From IMG/VR virus record IMGVR_UViG_3300034166_000283, positions 1-47,925 of that record: a stretch of DNA of 47,925 nt; one strand, written 5' to 3'. The stretch is from a virus. The number at the start of each line of letters is the position of its first letter. Positions within the stretch are counted from its first letter, which is position 1. The notes under the pieces are model-generated. The model was not told the DNA's origin, made no database searches, and worked only from the letters and a program-made list of their open reading frames with translations. The position numbers and the translations under genes are program-made. Shown here piece after piece: positions 21,699 to 29,575 of this stretch.

Positions 21699-21870
21699 GG
21701 AGTGGGCAGTGTCAAAGCACGACACTCCATCAGGCATTATGATGCACGACAACAAAACAATCGATAGCCTTCGTGAACGACTGTTCGGTAACAACTACAA
21801 GGGTGACAAATCGCTTGTCATCACTAAAGTATTAGAAAAAAAGATAGTAGGCTATGCCGAGAATAAATAA
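21631..21870 (+). CDS. hypothetical protein, 79 aa
   Basis: IYFLEIEVSFKKGKLNQSRK then HDTPSGIMMHDNKTIDSLRE gives a beta strand pair and a helix. Start uncertain because it overlaps the 132-residue frame. The end overlaps the HTH gene by 17 bases. Function unknown. Confidence 0.6.
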   Translation: MHPIYFLEIEVSFKKGKLNQSRKEWAVSKHDTPSGIMMHDNKTIDSLRERLFGNNYKGDKSLVITKVLEKKIVGYAENK

Positions 21871-22069
21871 CGAAGAAGAAGCCCTAGATATCATTAGGGT
21901 TCTTACTGATGACTTTGGGGTTAGTAAGACTGCTCTTTCCAAAGGGTTACATATAAGTAGAGTGTCTCTAAATAATGTAATCAATGGGAAGACAATCGTA
22001 ACCAAGAAGTTCATCATCCGACTGAACAACCACATTGACAAACTCAAAACAGCAATTAACTATGAATGA
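21854..22069 (+). CDS. small helix-turn-helix protein, 71 aa
   Basis: DFGVSKTALSKGLHISRVSL followed by NNVINGKTIVTKKFIIRLNN fits a Cro/XRE-type HTH: helix 2 (SKTALSKGL), turn, recognition helix (SRVSLNNVINGK). It probably binds DNA as a dimer. It could act on the TGATTATCA repeats or other sites; that link is inference. Overlaps its neighbours by short stretches. Confidence 0.78.
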   Translation: MPRINNEEEALDIIRVLTDDFGVSKTALSKGLHISRVSLNNVINGKTIVTKKFIIRLNNHIDKLKTAINYE

Positions 22070-22490
22070 ATTTATCTACTGGGACGACCCGGGCGATAGC
22101 CAAGATGTCGTTGATAATCAAACAGAGAAGAACAACCTTGTAGCTGTCTACGGTACACTCAAGATTGGTAAAGGCAACCATAGCCTTCTAAGTAGCTCCA
22201 TCTATATGGGGACTGCTCGAACCAAAGACCTAATGCGTCTATGTGTCGTATCTCTCCCATACTTAGTTAGAGGTGAGTCTGAGGAAGGCAAGAATGTACT
22301 TGTTGAACTGTACTATGTTGACGACAGCACTTTAGCATCTCTTGACCGACTTGAGGGACATCCTGTTCACTACAAGCGTGAGATGATGAAGTTTACACCT
22401 GAAGAGTCAATCTTCTCTAACGAAGTAGAGGCTTGGGTGTATATGGTTGACGAACGCTACGATAATAAAAAATACTACGATGAATTCTAG
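22062..22490 (+). CDS. AIG2/gamma-glutamylcyclotransferase-like protein, 142 aa
   Basis: VAVYGTLKIGKGNHSLLSSS matches the VYGTLxxGxxN loop of the GGCT/AIG2 fold. VELYYVDDSTLASLDRLEGH then PVHYKRE matches the catalytic Glu strand (here VELYYV) and the LDRLEGHPxxYxR helix. Such enzymes release gamma-glutamyl groups as 5-oxoproline. Its presence with an amidoligase and a class II amidotransferase suggests a gamma-glutamyl-type modification route. The start at 22062 was preferred over 22035, which overlaps the HTH gene more. Confidence 0.87.
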   Translation: MNEFIYWDDPGDSQDVVDNQTEKNNLVAVYGTLKIGKGNHSLLSSSIYMGTARTKDLMRLCVVSLPYLVRGESEEGKNVLVELYYVDDSTLASLDRLEGHPVHYKREMMKFTPEESIFSNEVEAWVYMVDERYDNKKYYDEF

Positions 22491-22881
22491 AGACAAGATT
22501 ATTCAAGAGACAACAAGGGTAGAGAATCTACTACTTCGTAAGAACGCATCATACGGAGACAGCGCACTGAAGCCTGCCAACGTATTTGCTAAAGGCTCCG
22601 CAGTGGAGAACCTTTGCTCACGTATCGACGATAAGTTGATGCGTATCAAAAACAAGGGAATCAACGTAAACACTACGGATACGATTGATGACCTAATCGG
22701 CTATCTAATTTTATTAAATATCGCACTTAAAGATGCTGAACCCACAAATTCTACAGAGACAGGTAACGATGTTCAGGAGCGTGACAACTCCGACGGAACC
22801 GTTCCTAGTGACAGTCGAGAAAGTTATTGGGCGAATCCAGTCCCCCCCGCCAAGTACACTTGGCCTGATATCGAAGATTAG
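22480..22881 (+). CDS. DUF1599-like protein (nucleotide-modification-associated), 133 aa
   Basis: LLLRKNASYGDSALKPANVF, then SRIDDKLMRIKNKG and DTIDDLIGYLILLNIAL are the three blocks of DUF1599/Nmad1 (R.K...YG, R..DK..R, D...DL.GY..L). The family is all-helical and related to phosphohydrolase-like folds; its reaction is not established to my knowledge. The last 40 residues are a polar tail that overlaps the primase-helicase start. ATG at 22480 chosen for the short overlap with the cyclotransferase. Confidence 0.8.
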   Translation: MNSRDKIIQETTRVENLLLRKNASYGDSALKPANVFAKGSAVENLCSRIDDKLMRIKNKGINVNTTDTIDDLIGYLILLNIALKDAEPTNSTETGNDVQERDNSDGTVPSDSRESYWANPVPPAKYTWPDIED

Positions 22882-24580
22882 GGAGGGAAAATCCAATAAG
22901 CAACTCAAGCAGGAGCTCCCAGTCATTCTATGGTCTGGGATTTTTTCTGCCAGAAGCGACAGCTCCATTGAGGAGCACTCTGGACTGTTCGTAATAGACA
23001 TCGATGGGCTAGACAACCCTGAAGAGCTTAAGTCAACGCTTGCTCACGATGACTATACGTTAATCTGTTTCACGTCTCCTAGTGGTAACGGACTAAAGGT
23101 TGTAGTTCAGATTAGCAATCCTGAGCGACACAGAGACCACTACAGAGCTTTTGTCAAGTACTATGACAATCAGTACGGACTAACTGTTGATTCGACAAGC
23201 ATTAACGAGTCTCGTGCGTGCTACGAGTCATATGACCCAGACATTATCTACAAGCCAAGCGCTAAGGTCTTCGGCGCTATGCTCAGTGAGCAGGCCGAAA
23301 GGCAGGAGGTCAAGGTAAGCGATGCTCCGTTCACTGATTACGAGCAGTTGAATATCGCAGCTCGTATGATTAGGAAGGCGGACGACGGAGAGAAGCATCA
23401 GACGCTACTTCGAGCTTCACGGCTGTGCGGTGGATTTATATCTGCCGGACGGATGGAGGATTCAGAGGTTCGCCGTGTACTACTTAGAGAGATAGAGAAG
23501 CGAGACATCGATTCCGTTGACAACGCCAAGAAAACGATTGACGACGGGATAGAGCAGGGTAAGCTTATGCCTATCAAGGAGATGATGGAGGAGAAGAACA
23601 AGGCCGAGCGTGAGATGAAAATCAACGACGGCGATATGTCCTTCATATCATCAGACGATGAAGACTTTAGGTGGATTAACGACTTCGCTGAAGGTCGCAT
23701 CAAGATGGGATTGGATACTGGCGTTGATATTCTCGACGAACACTTTCGATTCAAGAAGAACTTCACAGTCATCAACGGTCACTCAAACATTGGTAAGACT
23801 ACATTCGCTACATATCTTCAGACCGCATCGTCTATGCGGCACGGATGGAAGTGGCTTATGTATACCAGTGAGAACAAGACCGCATCACAGAAGATGAAGA
23901 TTATGGCATTCGCTATGGGTAAGCCAGTGAACGAGATGTCTTACTCTGAGAGAGTTGAAGCATTCAATTGGGTTAATAAGCACTACACGTTTATCGACAA
24001 CAAGTCTGTCTATTCTTTCTCAGACATACTTCTGTTCGCTGAGAAGGTAAAGCGTAACCAAGACCTAGACGGAATCTTTATCGACCCATACAACGCACTG
24101 CGTAGGGACATTGGTTTCGGTAGTAAGCTTGGTGTTCACGAGCACGACTATGAGGCTATGAGTGAAATGCTTACATTCTCTAACGCTAACAATGTGGCAC
24201 TGTGGCTTAACGCTCACGCAGTCACTGAGGCTCAGCGTATGAAGGGTGATGACGGATTGCCTATCGCTCCGTTTGCTGAGCAGACTGAGGGTGGCGGTAA
24301 GTTCGTTAACAGGGCCGATGACTTCCTTACGTTTCACAGGAAGATTCAGCACCCTGAGCGAGATATGAGACGAACAGTTGAGTTGCACGTTCGTAAGGTT
24401 CGTGAGACTGAGACTGGAGGCTCTCCTACTCCGTTGGATTCCCCTGTACTGTTTGAAATGTCATCTAATGGCGCTACGTTTTACCACAAGACATCTGCGA
24501 GTAAAATGTTTACACCGCTATGTGAACGACAGATTCAGACTACGATTATTCAACCAAGTAGTGTAGACGAGGCGTTCTAA
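22769..24580 (+). CDS. primase-helicase (BT4734-like N-domain plus DnaB-type ATPase)
   Basis: About 603 residues. The N-terminus (MFRSVTTPTEPFLVTVEKVI; HSGLFVIDIDGLDNPEELKS; ICFTSPSGNGLKVVVQI) resembles the BT4734/VirE-type primase-like domain common in Bacteroidota elements. The C-terminal half is a RecA-like helicase: Walker A NGHSNIGKTTFA (about residue 338), Walker B LDGIFIDPYNAL, and an AHAVTEAQRMKG sensor-like motif, as in DnaB/T7 gp4. It should prime and unwind DNA at phage forks. The frame is open to 22733, but the domain pattern starts at 22769; overlap with the DUF1599 gene is about 113 bases. Confidence 0.87.
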   Translation: MFRSVTTPTEPFLVTVEKVIGRIQSPPPSTLGLISKIREGKSNKQLKQELPVILWSGIFSARSDSSIEEHSGLFVIDIDGLDNPEELKSTLAHDDYTLICFTSPSGNGLKVVVQISNPERHRDHYRAFVKYYDNQYGLTVDSTSINESRACYESYDPDIIYKPSAKVFGAMLSEQAERQEVKVSDAPFTDYEQLNIAARMIRKADDGEKHQTLLRASRLCGGFISAGRMEDSEVRRVLLREIEKRDIDSVDNAKKTIDDGIEQGKLMPIKEMMEEKNKAEREMKINDGDMSFISSDDEDFRWINDFAEGRIKMGLDTGVDILDEHFRFKKNFTVINGHSNIGKTTFATYLQTASSMRHGWKWLMYTSENKTASQKMKIMAFAMGKPVNEMSYSERVEAFNWVNKHYTFIDNKSVYSFSDILLFAEKVKRNQDLDGIFIDPYNALRRDIGFGSKLGVHEHDYEAMSEMLTFSNANNVALWLNAHAVTEAQRMKGDDGLPIAPFAEQTEGGGKFVNRADDFLTFHRKIQHPERDMRRTVELHVRKVRETETGGSPTPLDSPVLFEMSSNGATFYHKTSASKMFTPLCERQIQTTIIQPSSVDEAF

Positions 24581-25038
24581 TGGTACATTTGGTAATGCCA
24601 CGAAAGAAAACAGGCGCCGTAAGGAGTAAGAAGAAGACCGTTGATGGGATAACTTTCGAGTCTATGCTCGAAGCTTATTGCTATGCTTCGCTTCAACTTA
24701 AGGGATTAGATTTTAAATATGAAGGCGAATCGATAACGCTTCTTCCCTCCTTTAGGTCTGTTGATACATACTATAAGTCAGTGCCTAAGACGAAATCACT
24801 GGTCGCATACGGGGGTAAGACTCAGCGACCGATTACGTATAAGCCTGACTTCGTATCACACACCCATAAGTTTTACATTGAGACGAAAGGGTTTGTGCCA
24901 TCACAGCACACGTTCACCGTTAGGTGGAAGCTGTTTCTTAAGTGGTTAAATGATAACGGCAAGTCAGACTATAAGATTTTCTTAGTTAAGAATCAATCTC
25001 AAGTCGATGAAGCCATAAACATTATACTGAATGGATAA
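24580..25038 (+). CDS. DUF1064-like PD-(D/E)XK nuclease, 152 aa
   Basis: KKKTVDGITFESMLEAYCYA gives the N-terminal Glu of the fold, and ITYKPDFVSHTHKFYIETKG supplies D and ExK of the active site. This is the pattern of DUF1064 phage nucleases, often suspected to resolve branched DNA. It couples to the primase-helicase (TAATG). An internal Met at residue 6 could be the real start. Confidence 0.82.
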   Translation: MVHLVMPRKKTGAVRSKKKTVDGITFESMLEAYCYASLQLKGLDFKYEGESITLLPSFRSVDTYYKSVPKTKSLVAYGGKTQRPITYKPDFVSHTHKFYIETKGFVPSQHTFTVRWKLFLKWLNDNGKSDYKIFLVKNQSQVDEAINIILNG

Positions 25039-25240
25039 TAAGAAACTATCTCAGCTATACTTTATGTTCTGCGAGCGTATGCACGTCGAAACTACAAATC
25101 TGTACGAGTCGTTGCACGACTATGCAGGTGACGCAGTTGAGCGAGAGGACTTGGTCCGACACTTGTGTTCTAACTTCACCCTAAGGATGAGGTCGGAAAT
25201 TGACGGAATTAAGTCTTCTTGCAAGGAGTTCAACGAATGA
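25031..25240 (+). CDS. hypothetical helical protein, 69 aa
   Basis: MDNKKLSQLYFMFCERMHVE, then SLHDYAGDAVEREDLVRHLC: helical, two Cys. It overlaps both neighbours by a few bases and lies between two nuclease-fold genes. Function unknown. Confidence 0.7.
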   Translation: MDNKKLSQLYFMFCERMHVETTNLYESLHDYAGDAVEREDLVRHLCSNFTLRMRSEIDGIKSSCKEFNE

Positions 25241-25719
25241 ATCACTCCGGAAAAATAGGAGAGGAGCTTTGGGCGGACTATATGTCTTCTAAGGGTTACT
25301 TAATAATAACAGCGCCTAACGGTCCGTTCTACGACTGGGATATTAAAGCAACCAAAGAAGATAAGGTCGTTACGTTCGAAGTTAAGTACGATGAGAAAGC
25401 TTACTGGTGGGCTAAGCGCCGAGGTAAGCCTTCAGAGCCGAACTTATACATAGAATTCAAGAACACAAACAAAGGAGCCGACAGTGGGATACTAGCCTCT
25501 AAAGCTGACTACTACATATACATTATGAAGGAGGACAGCAATAGGGCCTACGTTTTTGACAGAGTGTCTCTATGCAATTTGTGCATAACGTCAAACTTTA
25601 AGGTTGTCGGAAACTCCTCCACTGGAGACGACAATGCTGAAGGATGGATACCACCATTAAGCGAAGTAGTGGCTGATGAAAAAGTTTTCATAAAGTCTAT
25701 TTTGTTAAGTGATTTTTGA
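25237..25719 (+). CDS. restriction-endonuclease-fold protein, 160 aa
   Basis: GKIGEELWADYMSSKGYLII gives the leading Glu, and FYDWDIKATKEDKVVTFEVK supplies D and ExK of a PD-(D/E)XK site (about residues 32-51). Aromatic KAYWWAKRRGKPSEPN follows. It could be a Holliday-junction-type or repair nuclease; no target can be named. Start ATG 25237 overlaps the preceding TGA. A terminator follows its stop. Confidence 0.78.
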   Translation: MNHSGKIGEELWADYMSSKGYLIITAPNGPFYDWDIKATKEDKVVTFEVKYDEKAYWWAKRRGKPSEPNLYIEFKNTNKGADSGILASKADYYIYIMKEDSNRAYVFDRVSLCNLCITSNFKVVGNSSTGDDNAEGWIPPLSEVVADEKVFIKSILLSDF

Positions 25720-25748
25720 TTAGCGAACCATATATTCGCAATCCGATT

Positions 25749-25775
25749 TGGGCCGCCTTGTGTGGCCCATTTTTG
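25749..25775 (+). terminator. intrinsic terminator before nrdB
   Basis: TGGGCC (25749-25754), 9-base loop, GGCCCA (25764-25769), then TTTTTT. A perfect stem. No consensus promoter was seen between it and nrdB, so nrd expression may depend on read-through. Confidence 0.78.
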
Positions 25776-25797
25776 TCTAACATAAAAACCAGAGGCT

Positions 25798-26787
25798 ATG
25801 CTATTTGATGAACGCATCCCCTACAAACCATTCGAATATCCAATCTATTACACCGAGGGCTGGCTCAAGCAAGCACAAGCGTTCTGGCTCCACACGGAGA
25901 TTTCTATGCAGAACGACGTGAAGGACTTCAGAGAGAACCTGAGTGATAGTGAACGCAATCTCGTGGGAAATATCCTATTGGGTTTCGCTCAGACCGAGAC
26001 AGCAGTTGGCGACTATTGGACTAGTATGGTGACTAAGTGGTTCCCCAAACACGAGATTAAGCAGATGGCTATGATGTTCGGCTCACAGGAGACAATCCAC
26101 GCCGCAGCATACAGCTACCTGAACGAAACACTCGGTCTTGAGGACTTTGAAGCGTTCCTTCACGAGCCTTCAACTGCCGCTCGCTTTGAGAATCTCGTCA
26201 ACACTAAGGCAGGATACGACCACCACATCCTTAAGATTAGCCCAAAAGCTCGTCAGGATGTAGCTCGTTCCATTGCCGTGTTCTCTGCGTTCGCTGAAGG
26301 TGTAGCCCTGTACTCTTCGTTCGCTGTACTATACTCGTTCCAAATGCGTAATCTCCTCAAGGGAATAGGTCAACAGATGAAATGGTCAGTTCGCGACGAG
26401 TCTCTGCACTCTAAGATGGGCTGTGCACTGTTCAACCACCTATGTGAGGAGCATCCAGAAATTCGCGTTGCTGTACGTAAGCAAATCGAAGATGCGGCTC
26501 GCGTAGCCGTAGATATGGAGATTAACTTCATTGATAAGATGTTCGAGATGGGAGACCTTGAGAATCTGAAATCGGACGACCTTAAGGAGTTCATCAAGAA
26601 AAGAGCTAACGAAAAGTTGCAAGAGTTGGGATACGAAAGTATCTTTGAGTATGACAACGCTAAGGCTTCAGAGCTTGATTGGTTCTATCACCTCACTGGT
26701 GGTCACACTCATACTGACTTCTTTGCTATCCGTCCTACTGACTACTCAAAGGCCAACGAAGGCGAAGACTTTGAGGATATTTGGTAA
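25798..26787 (+). CDS. nrdB: ribonucleotide reductase class I beta subunit
   Basis: A 329-residue ferritin-like R2 protein. Metal ligands are visible: E67 (TETAVGDYW), E98 and H101 (QETIHAAAY), E167 (FAEGVAL), E201 and H204 (DESLHSK). Y105, four residues after H101, matches the radical tyrosine position (ETIHxxxY). It supplies the radical used by NrdA to make deoxynucleotides for phage DNA synthesis. The C-terminus (NEGEDFEDIW) is the acidic tail expected to dock on alpha. A DnaA-domain gene separates it from nrdA. Confidence 0.95.
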   Translation: MLFDERIPYKPFEYPIYYTEGWLKQAQAFWLHTEISMQNDVKDFRENLSDSERNLVGNILLGFAQTETAVGDYWTSMVTKWFPKHEIKQMAMMFGSQETIHAAAYSYLNETLGLEDFEAFLHEPSTAARFENLVNTKAGYDHHILKISPKARQDVARSIAVFSAFAEGVALYSSFAVLYSFQMRNLLKGIGQQMKWSVRDESLHSKMGCALFNHLCEEHPEIRVAVRKQIEDAARVAVDMEINFIDKMFEMGDLENLKSDDLKEFIKKRANEKLQELGYESIFEYDNAKASELDWFYHLTGGHTHTDFFAIRPTDYSKANEGEDFEDIW

Positions 26788-26798
26788 AAATTAAATTT

Positions 26799-27104
26799 AT
26801 GACAAACAATGAAATTGCGGCCATCGTTTTCAACGAGGTCAAGAACGAGTACGGAGTTACTGCGTTCCAACTGTATAGTAAGACAAGACTTCTCCATATC
26901 CGCGAGTCTCGTCAGGTGTTTTCACATCTTATGCGTAAACATACTGATATGACGCTACTGGAAATAGGTAAGCTCATCAATAGAGACCACTCAACTGTAA
27001 TACATTCTTGCAAGGTAGTGGACTCTGACATCTCATCTAACCAGAAGTTTCGTAAGCGATACGACAGAATTAATAACAACGTAACTGATAAAATCTATGT
27101 CTAA
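26799..27104 (+). CDS. free-standing DnaA domain IV-like protein, 101 aa
   Basis: Residues 50-85 (MTLLEIGKLINRDHSTVIHS then CKVVDSDISS) reproduce the DnaA C-terminal DNA-binding domain signature (LxxIGxxxxxRDHSTVxHA), preceded by two helices. There is no AAA+ domain. It could bind DnaA boxes to guide phage replication or to compete with host DnaA. It lies between nrdB and nrdA and overlaps nrdA by 8 bases. ATG 26799 is preferred to an upstream TTG inside nrdB. Confidence 0.88.
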   Translation: MTNNEIAAIVFNEVKNEYGVTAFQLYSKTRLLHIRESRQVFSHLMRKHTDMTLLEIGKLINRDHSTVIHSCKVVDSDISSNQKFRKRYDRINNNVTDKIYV

Positions 27105-28875
27105 GAATTTTGCTGAACACCTAGGTTGGGAAATCGGTGTAGACTTCCCAGATTGGGGTAACACGGAGGAGTACGTAAAGACTATATCTCGTGGTTACTT
27201 AATCAACAACGAGAAGCCTCGTGATGCCTACTGGCGTGTCGCTAATGCGGCAGCTAATCGACTTAATCGTGCTGATTTAGCTCCTAAGTTCTTTGAGTAC
27301 ATCTGGAACAACTGGCTCGGTTTGGCCACCCCTGTGTTAGCTAATATGGGGACAGACCGTGGACTGCCAATCTCTTGTTTCGGTGTCGATGTGGGTGACA
27401 GCATCCACGACATCGGTATGAAGAATCTCGAGACTATGCTGCTTGCAAAGCACGGTGGAGGTGTGGGTATTGGAGTTAATATGCTGCGTGCGGCAGGCTC
27501 TCCTATCTCCAATAGCAACGGCACAACTGATGGTGTAGTTCCATTCTGTAAGATTTACGATTCTACAATTCTTGCTACATCGCAAGGCAACGTGCGTCGT
27601 GGTGCGGCATCAGTTAACCTAAACATTGAGCACGGAGACTTCTGGGAGTGGATTGAAATCCGAGAGCCAAAAGGTGACGTGAACCGTCAATGTCTAAACC
27701 TGCATCAGTGTGTTGTTGTGTCCGATAAGTTTATGCGTAAGCTTCAAGACGGAGACGACGAGGCACGCCGACGATGGTCTAAGGTCATCCAGAAGCGTAA
27801 GGCTACAGGTGAGCCATACATTATGTATCGTGGCAACGTAAACAAGCAGAACCCAGAGATGTACAAGCACAACGGGCTGAAGGTCTTTATGACTAACATC
27901 TGCTCTGAGATTACGTTGTACACTGACGAATCACATAGTTTCGTTTGCTGTCTATCTTCACTCAACCTCGCTAAGTACGATGAGTGGAAGGACACTGACG
28001 TAGTATACTATTCCACGTTCTTCTTGGACGGTGTGTTAGAGGAGTTCATCCAGAAAGCCAAGAATATGAAGGGCTTCGAAAATTCGGTTCGCTCCGCTGA
28101 AAAGGGACGGGCACTTGGTCTGGGCGTACTCGGATGGCATACTTACTTGCAGCAACGTGGAATCCCATTCGAAGGATTGCAGTCTCAGATTGAGACACGC
28201 AGAATCTTCTCGCACATTAAGATGGAGTCTGAGCGTGCTAGCCGTGATATGGCCAAGCTGTTCGGGGAGCCATTATGGTGTCGTGGATTCGGTATGCGTA
28301 ACACGCACCTTCGAGCTATCGCCCCAACTGTTTCTAATTCTAAGCTTAGCGGAAACGTGAGCGCAGGAATCGAACCGTGGGCTGCTAACGTATTCACCGA
28401 GCAATCCGCTAAGGGTACATTCATTCGTAAGAACCCAACACTTGAGAGGGTACTTCGTCGAGTTGGAATCAACAACAAGGAGACTTGGGACCAGATTCTA
28501 GCCGATGGTGGTTCAGTTCAGAACATCAGTGGACTCGACGGTTGGTTTTATCAGAAGGGTAAGCTTGTGTCTCAAGAGGACCTAGACCCTATGATTGACA
28601 GCGTAACTGTTAAGGATGTGTACAAGACGTTCAAGGAAATCAATCAGTTGGACCTAGTGTATCAAGCTGGCATTCGTCAGCAGTACATCGACCAGTCTGT
28701 GTCGTTGAACTTAGCATTCCCAACAGAGGCTACACCAAAGTGGATTAACCAAGTCCATATGGAGGCGTGGAATCAAGGAATCAAGACCTTGTACTATATG
28801 CGTACAGAGTCAGTTCTTCGTGGAGATATTGCAGTGCAAGCTATGAATCCTGACTGTTTGAGTTGCGATGGCTAG
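27097..28875 (+). CDS. nrdA: ribonucleotide reductase class I alpha subunit, no ATP-cone
   Basis: A 592-residue catalytic subunit reducing NDPs. Key residues: C94 (PISCFG) and C285 (CCLSSLN) as the redox pair, N267, C269 and E271 (TNICSE) as the thiyl-radical site, YY in TLYYMRTES for radical transfer, and a C-terminal CLSC redox tail. Homology starts within about 30 residues of the ATG, so the N-terminal ATP-cone that senses dATP in cellular enzymes is absent; the phage enzyme may escape dATP shut-off. Confidence 0.95.
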   Translation: MSKNFAEHLGWEIGVDFPDWGNTEEYVKTISRGYLINNEKPRDAYWRVANAAANRLNRADLAPKFFEYIWNNWLGLATPVLANMGTDRGLPISCFGVDVGDSIHDIGMKNLETMLLAKHGGGVGIGVNMLRAAGSPISNSNGTTDGVVPFCKIYDSTILATSQGNVRRGAASVNLNIEHGDFWEWIEIREPKGDVNRQCLNLHQCVVVSDKFMRKLQDGDDEARRRWSKVIQKRKATGEPYIMYRGNVNKQNPEMYKHNGLKVFMTNICSEITLYTDESHSFVCCLSSLNLAKYDEWKDTDVVYYSTFFLDGVLEEFIQKAKNMKGFENSVRSAEKGRALGLGVLGWHTYLQQRGIPFEGLQSQIETRRIFSHIKMESERASRDMAKLFGEPLWCRGFGMRNTHLRAIAPTVSNSKLSGNVSAGIEPWAANVFTEQSAKGTFIRKNPTLERVLRRVGINNKETWDQILADGGSVQNISGLDGWFYQKGKLVSQEDLDPMIDSVTVKDVYKTFKEINQLDLVYQAGIRQQYIDQSVSLNLAFPTEATPKWINQVHMEAWNQGIKTLYYMRTESVLRGDIAVQAMNPDCLSCDG

Positions 28876-29008
28876 ACCTTGTAGTAATCACGCTCGTGAA
28901 CTGGATTGGGCCGAAGAAGAGGAGGCGCTAAATAAGCGTATCGACATCATCGGTCAGAACGGAAACACTGGGGAACACTACCCTGAGTACGAGCAGTACG
29001 ATAAATAG
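28868..29008 (+). CDS. small acidic protein, 46 aa
   Basis: ATG 28868 overlaps the nrdA stop by eight bases. MARPCSNHARELDWAEEEEA, then a polar tail rich in Gly, Asn and Tyr (GEHYPEYEQYDK). Acidic helix plus disordered tail. Function unknown; translational coupling with nrdA supports it. Confidence 0.6.
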   Translation: MARPCSNHARELDWAEEEEALNKRIDIIGQNGNTGEHYPEYEQYDK

Positions 29009-29098
29009 TGGGCTAATTGAATGTTCATAAGCTTCGGATGTCTTCGAAGTAATGGGCTATCCTCCCTCGTAGGGCAACACTGTTTCAATTTAAGCCCA
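29009..29098 (+). ncRNA. candidate three-way-junction RNA upstream of tRNA-Arg
   Basis: TGGGCT plus AATTGAA (29009-29021) pairs with TTCAATT plus AGCCCA (29084-29098), about 13 bp with a 2-base bulge. It encloses two hairpins: CTTCG/CGAAG (29032-29036, 29045-29049) and CCCT-CGT-AGGG (29064-29074). There is no T tract, so it is not a standard terminator. It could cap the 3' end of the nrd message or be an independent RNA. Confidence 0.5.
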
Positions 29099-29154
29099 TA
29101 AAGAGTATTTACAGTTAAGGATAGCAAAGACTGACTACTCGGAAAGACGAGTAT

Positions 29155-29228
29155 GTCCCCATAGCTCAACTGGACAGAGCAACGCACTTCTAATGCGTAG
29201 GTTTCAGGTTCGACTCCTGATGGGGATG
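29155..29228 (+). tRNA. tRNA-Arg (anticodon UCU)
   Basis: Full cloverleaf: acceptor GTCCCCA/TGGGGAT (one G-T pair), D stem GCTC/GAGC, anticodon stem ACGCA/TGCGT with loop CTTCTAA (anticodon TCT at 29189-29191), five-base variable loop AGGTT, T stem TCAGG/CCTGA with loop TTCGACT, discriminator G. CCA is not encoded. It reads AGA (and AGG by wobble), an Arg codon used in the phage genes. Confidence 0.96.
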
Positions 29229-29230
29229 CT

Positions 29231-29262
29231 ATTGCATATGTCGACTACGCTTACTATCTTTG
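29231..29262 (+). promoter_or_regulatory. Bacteroidota-type promoter after the tRNA
   Basis: ATTG (29231-29234), 20 bases, TATCTTTG (29255-29262). It would start transcription about 18-20 bases before the ATG of the zinc-ribbon gene at 29287. Confidence 0.65.
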
Positions 29263-29286
29263 TAAACAACTGTAGAATAGTTGATT

Positions 29287-29496
29287 ATGAAGACGTGCAA
29301 TAAGTGTAAGCAAGAACGACGCAATGAGTTCTTCGCTTGGAAGAACAAAGAAGAAGGCTTACGCCACTCTACCTGCAAATTCTGCTACGCGGAGTTCTCT
29401 CGTCAGTGGAGAAAGAAGCGCAAGCAAGAGTTTGAAGAAGAGGTGAACTCACCTACCTTTTGGGAGCGAGTTGTCTCTTTCATTACAGGTTCCTAA
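29287..29496 (+). CDS. zinc-ribbon protein (HNH N-terminus-like), 69 aa
   Basis: MKTCNKCKQERRNEFFAWKN and TCKFCYAEFSRQWRKKRKQE give CxxC...CxxC spaced as in the zinc-ribbon head of many phage HNH proteins (xxFxxxxxxxDGLxxxCKxC), but the HNH body is missing. It may be a remnant, or a small DNA/RNA-binding protein in its own right. The longer frame adds two residues (29281). Last rightward gene; convergent with the 46-residue gene at 29576. Confidence 0.72.
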   Translation: MKTCNKCKQERRNEFFAWKNKEEGLRHSTCKFCYAEFSRQWRKKRKQEFEEEVNSPTFWERVVSFITGS

Positions 29497-29505
29497 GCAA
29501 TTGTA

Positions 29506-29575
29506 GCGACACTCAGTAGGTCTTACTGAGCAGTACCGAATAGGCCCCTCATAGTGGGGCTCTTCGTGTTTGGGC
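29506..29575. terminator. convergent terminator region
   Basis: Two hairpins lie between the converging arms: CTCAGTA-GGTCT-TACTGAG (about 29512-29530) and GCCCC-TCATAGT-GGGGC (about 29543-29560), the latter nested in GGCCC/GGGCC. T tracts are weak on both sides, but the position between converging genes suits a two-way terminator. Confidence 0.5.

Noticed and set aside
27228-27585. Leftward open frames inside nrdA
   Set aside because: Opposite to a conserved enzyme with intact active-site residues; shadows.
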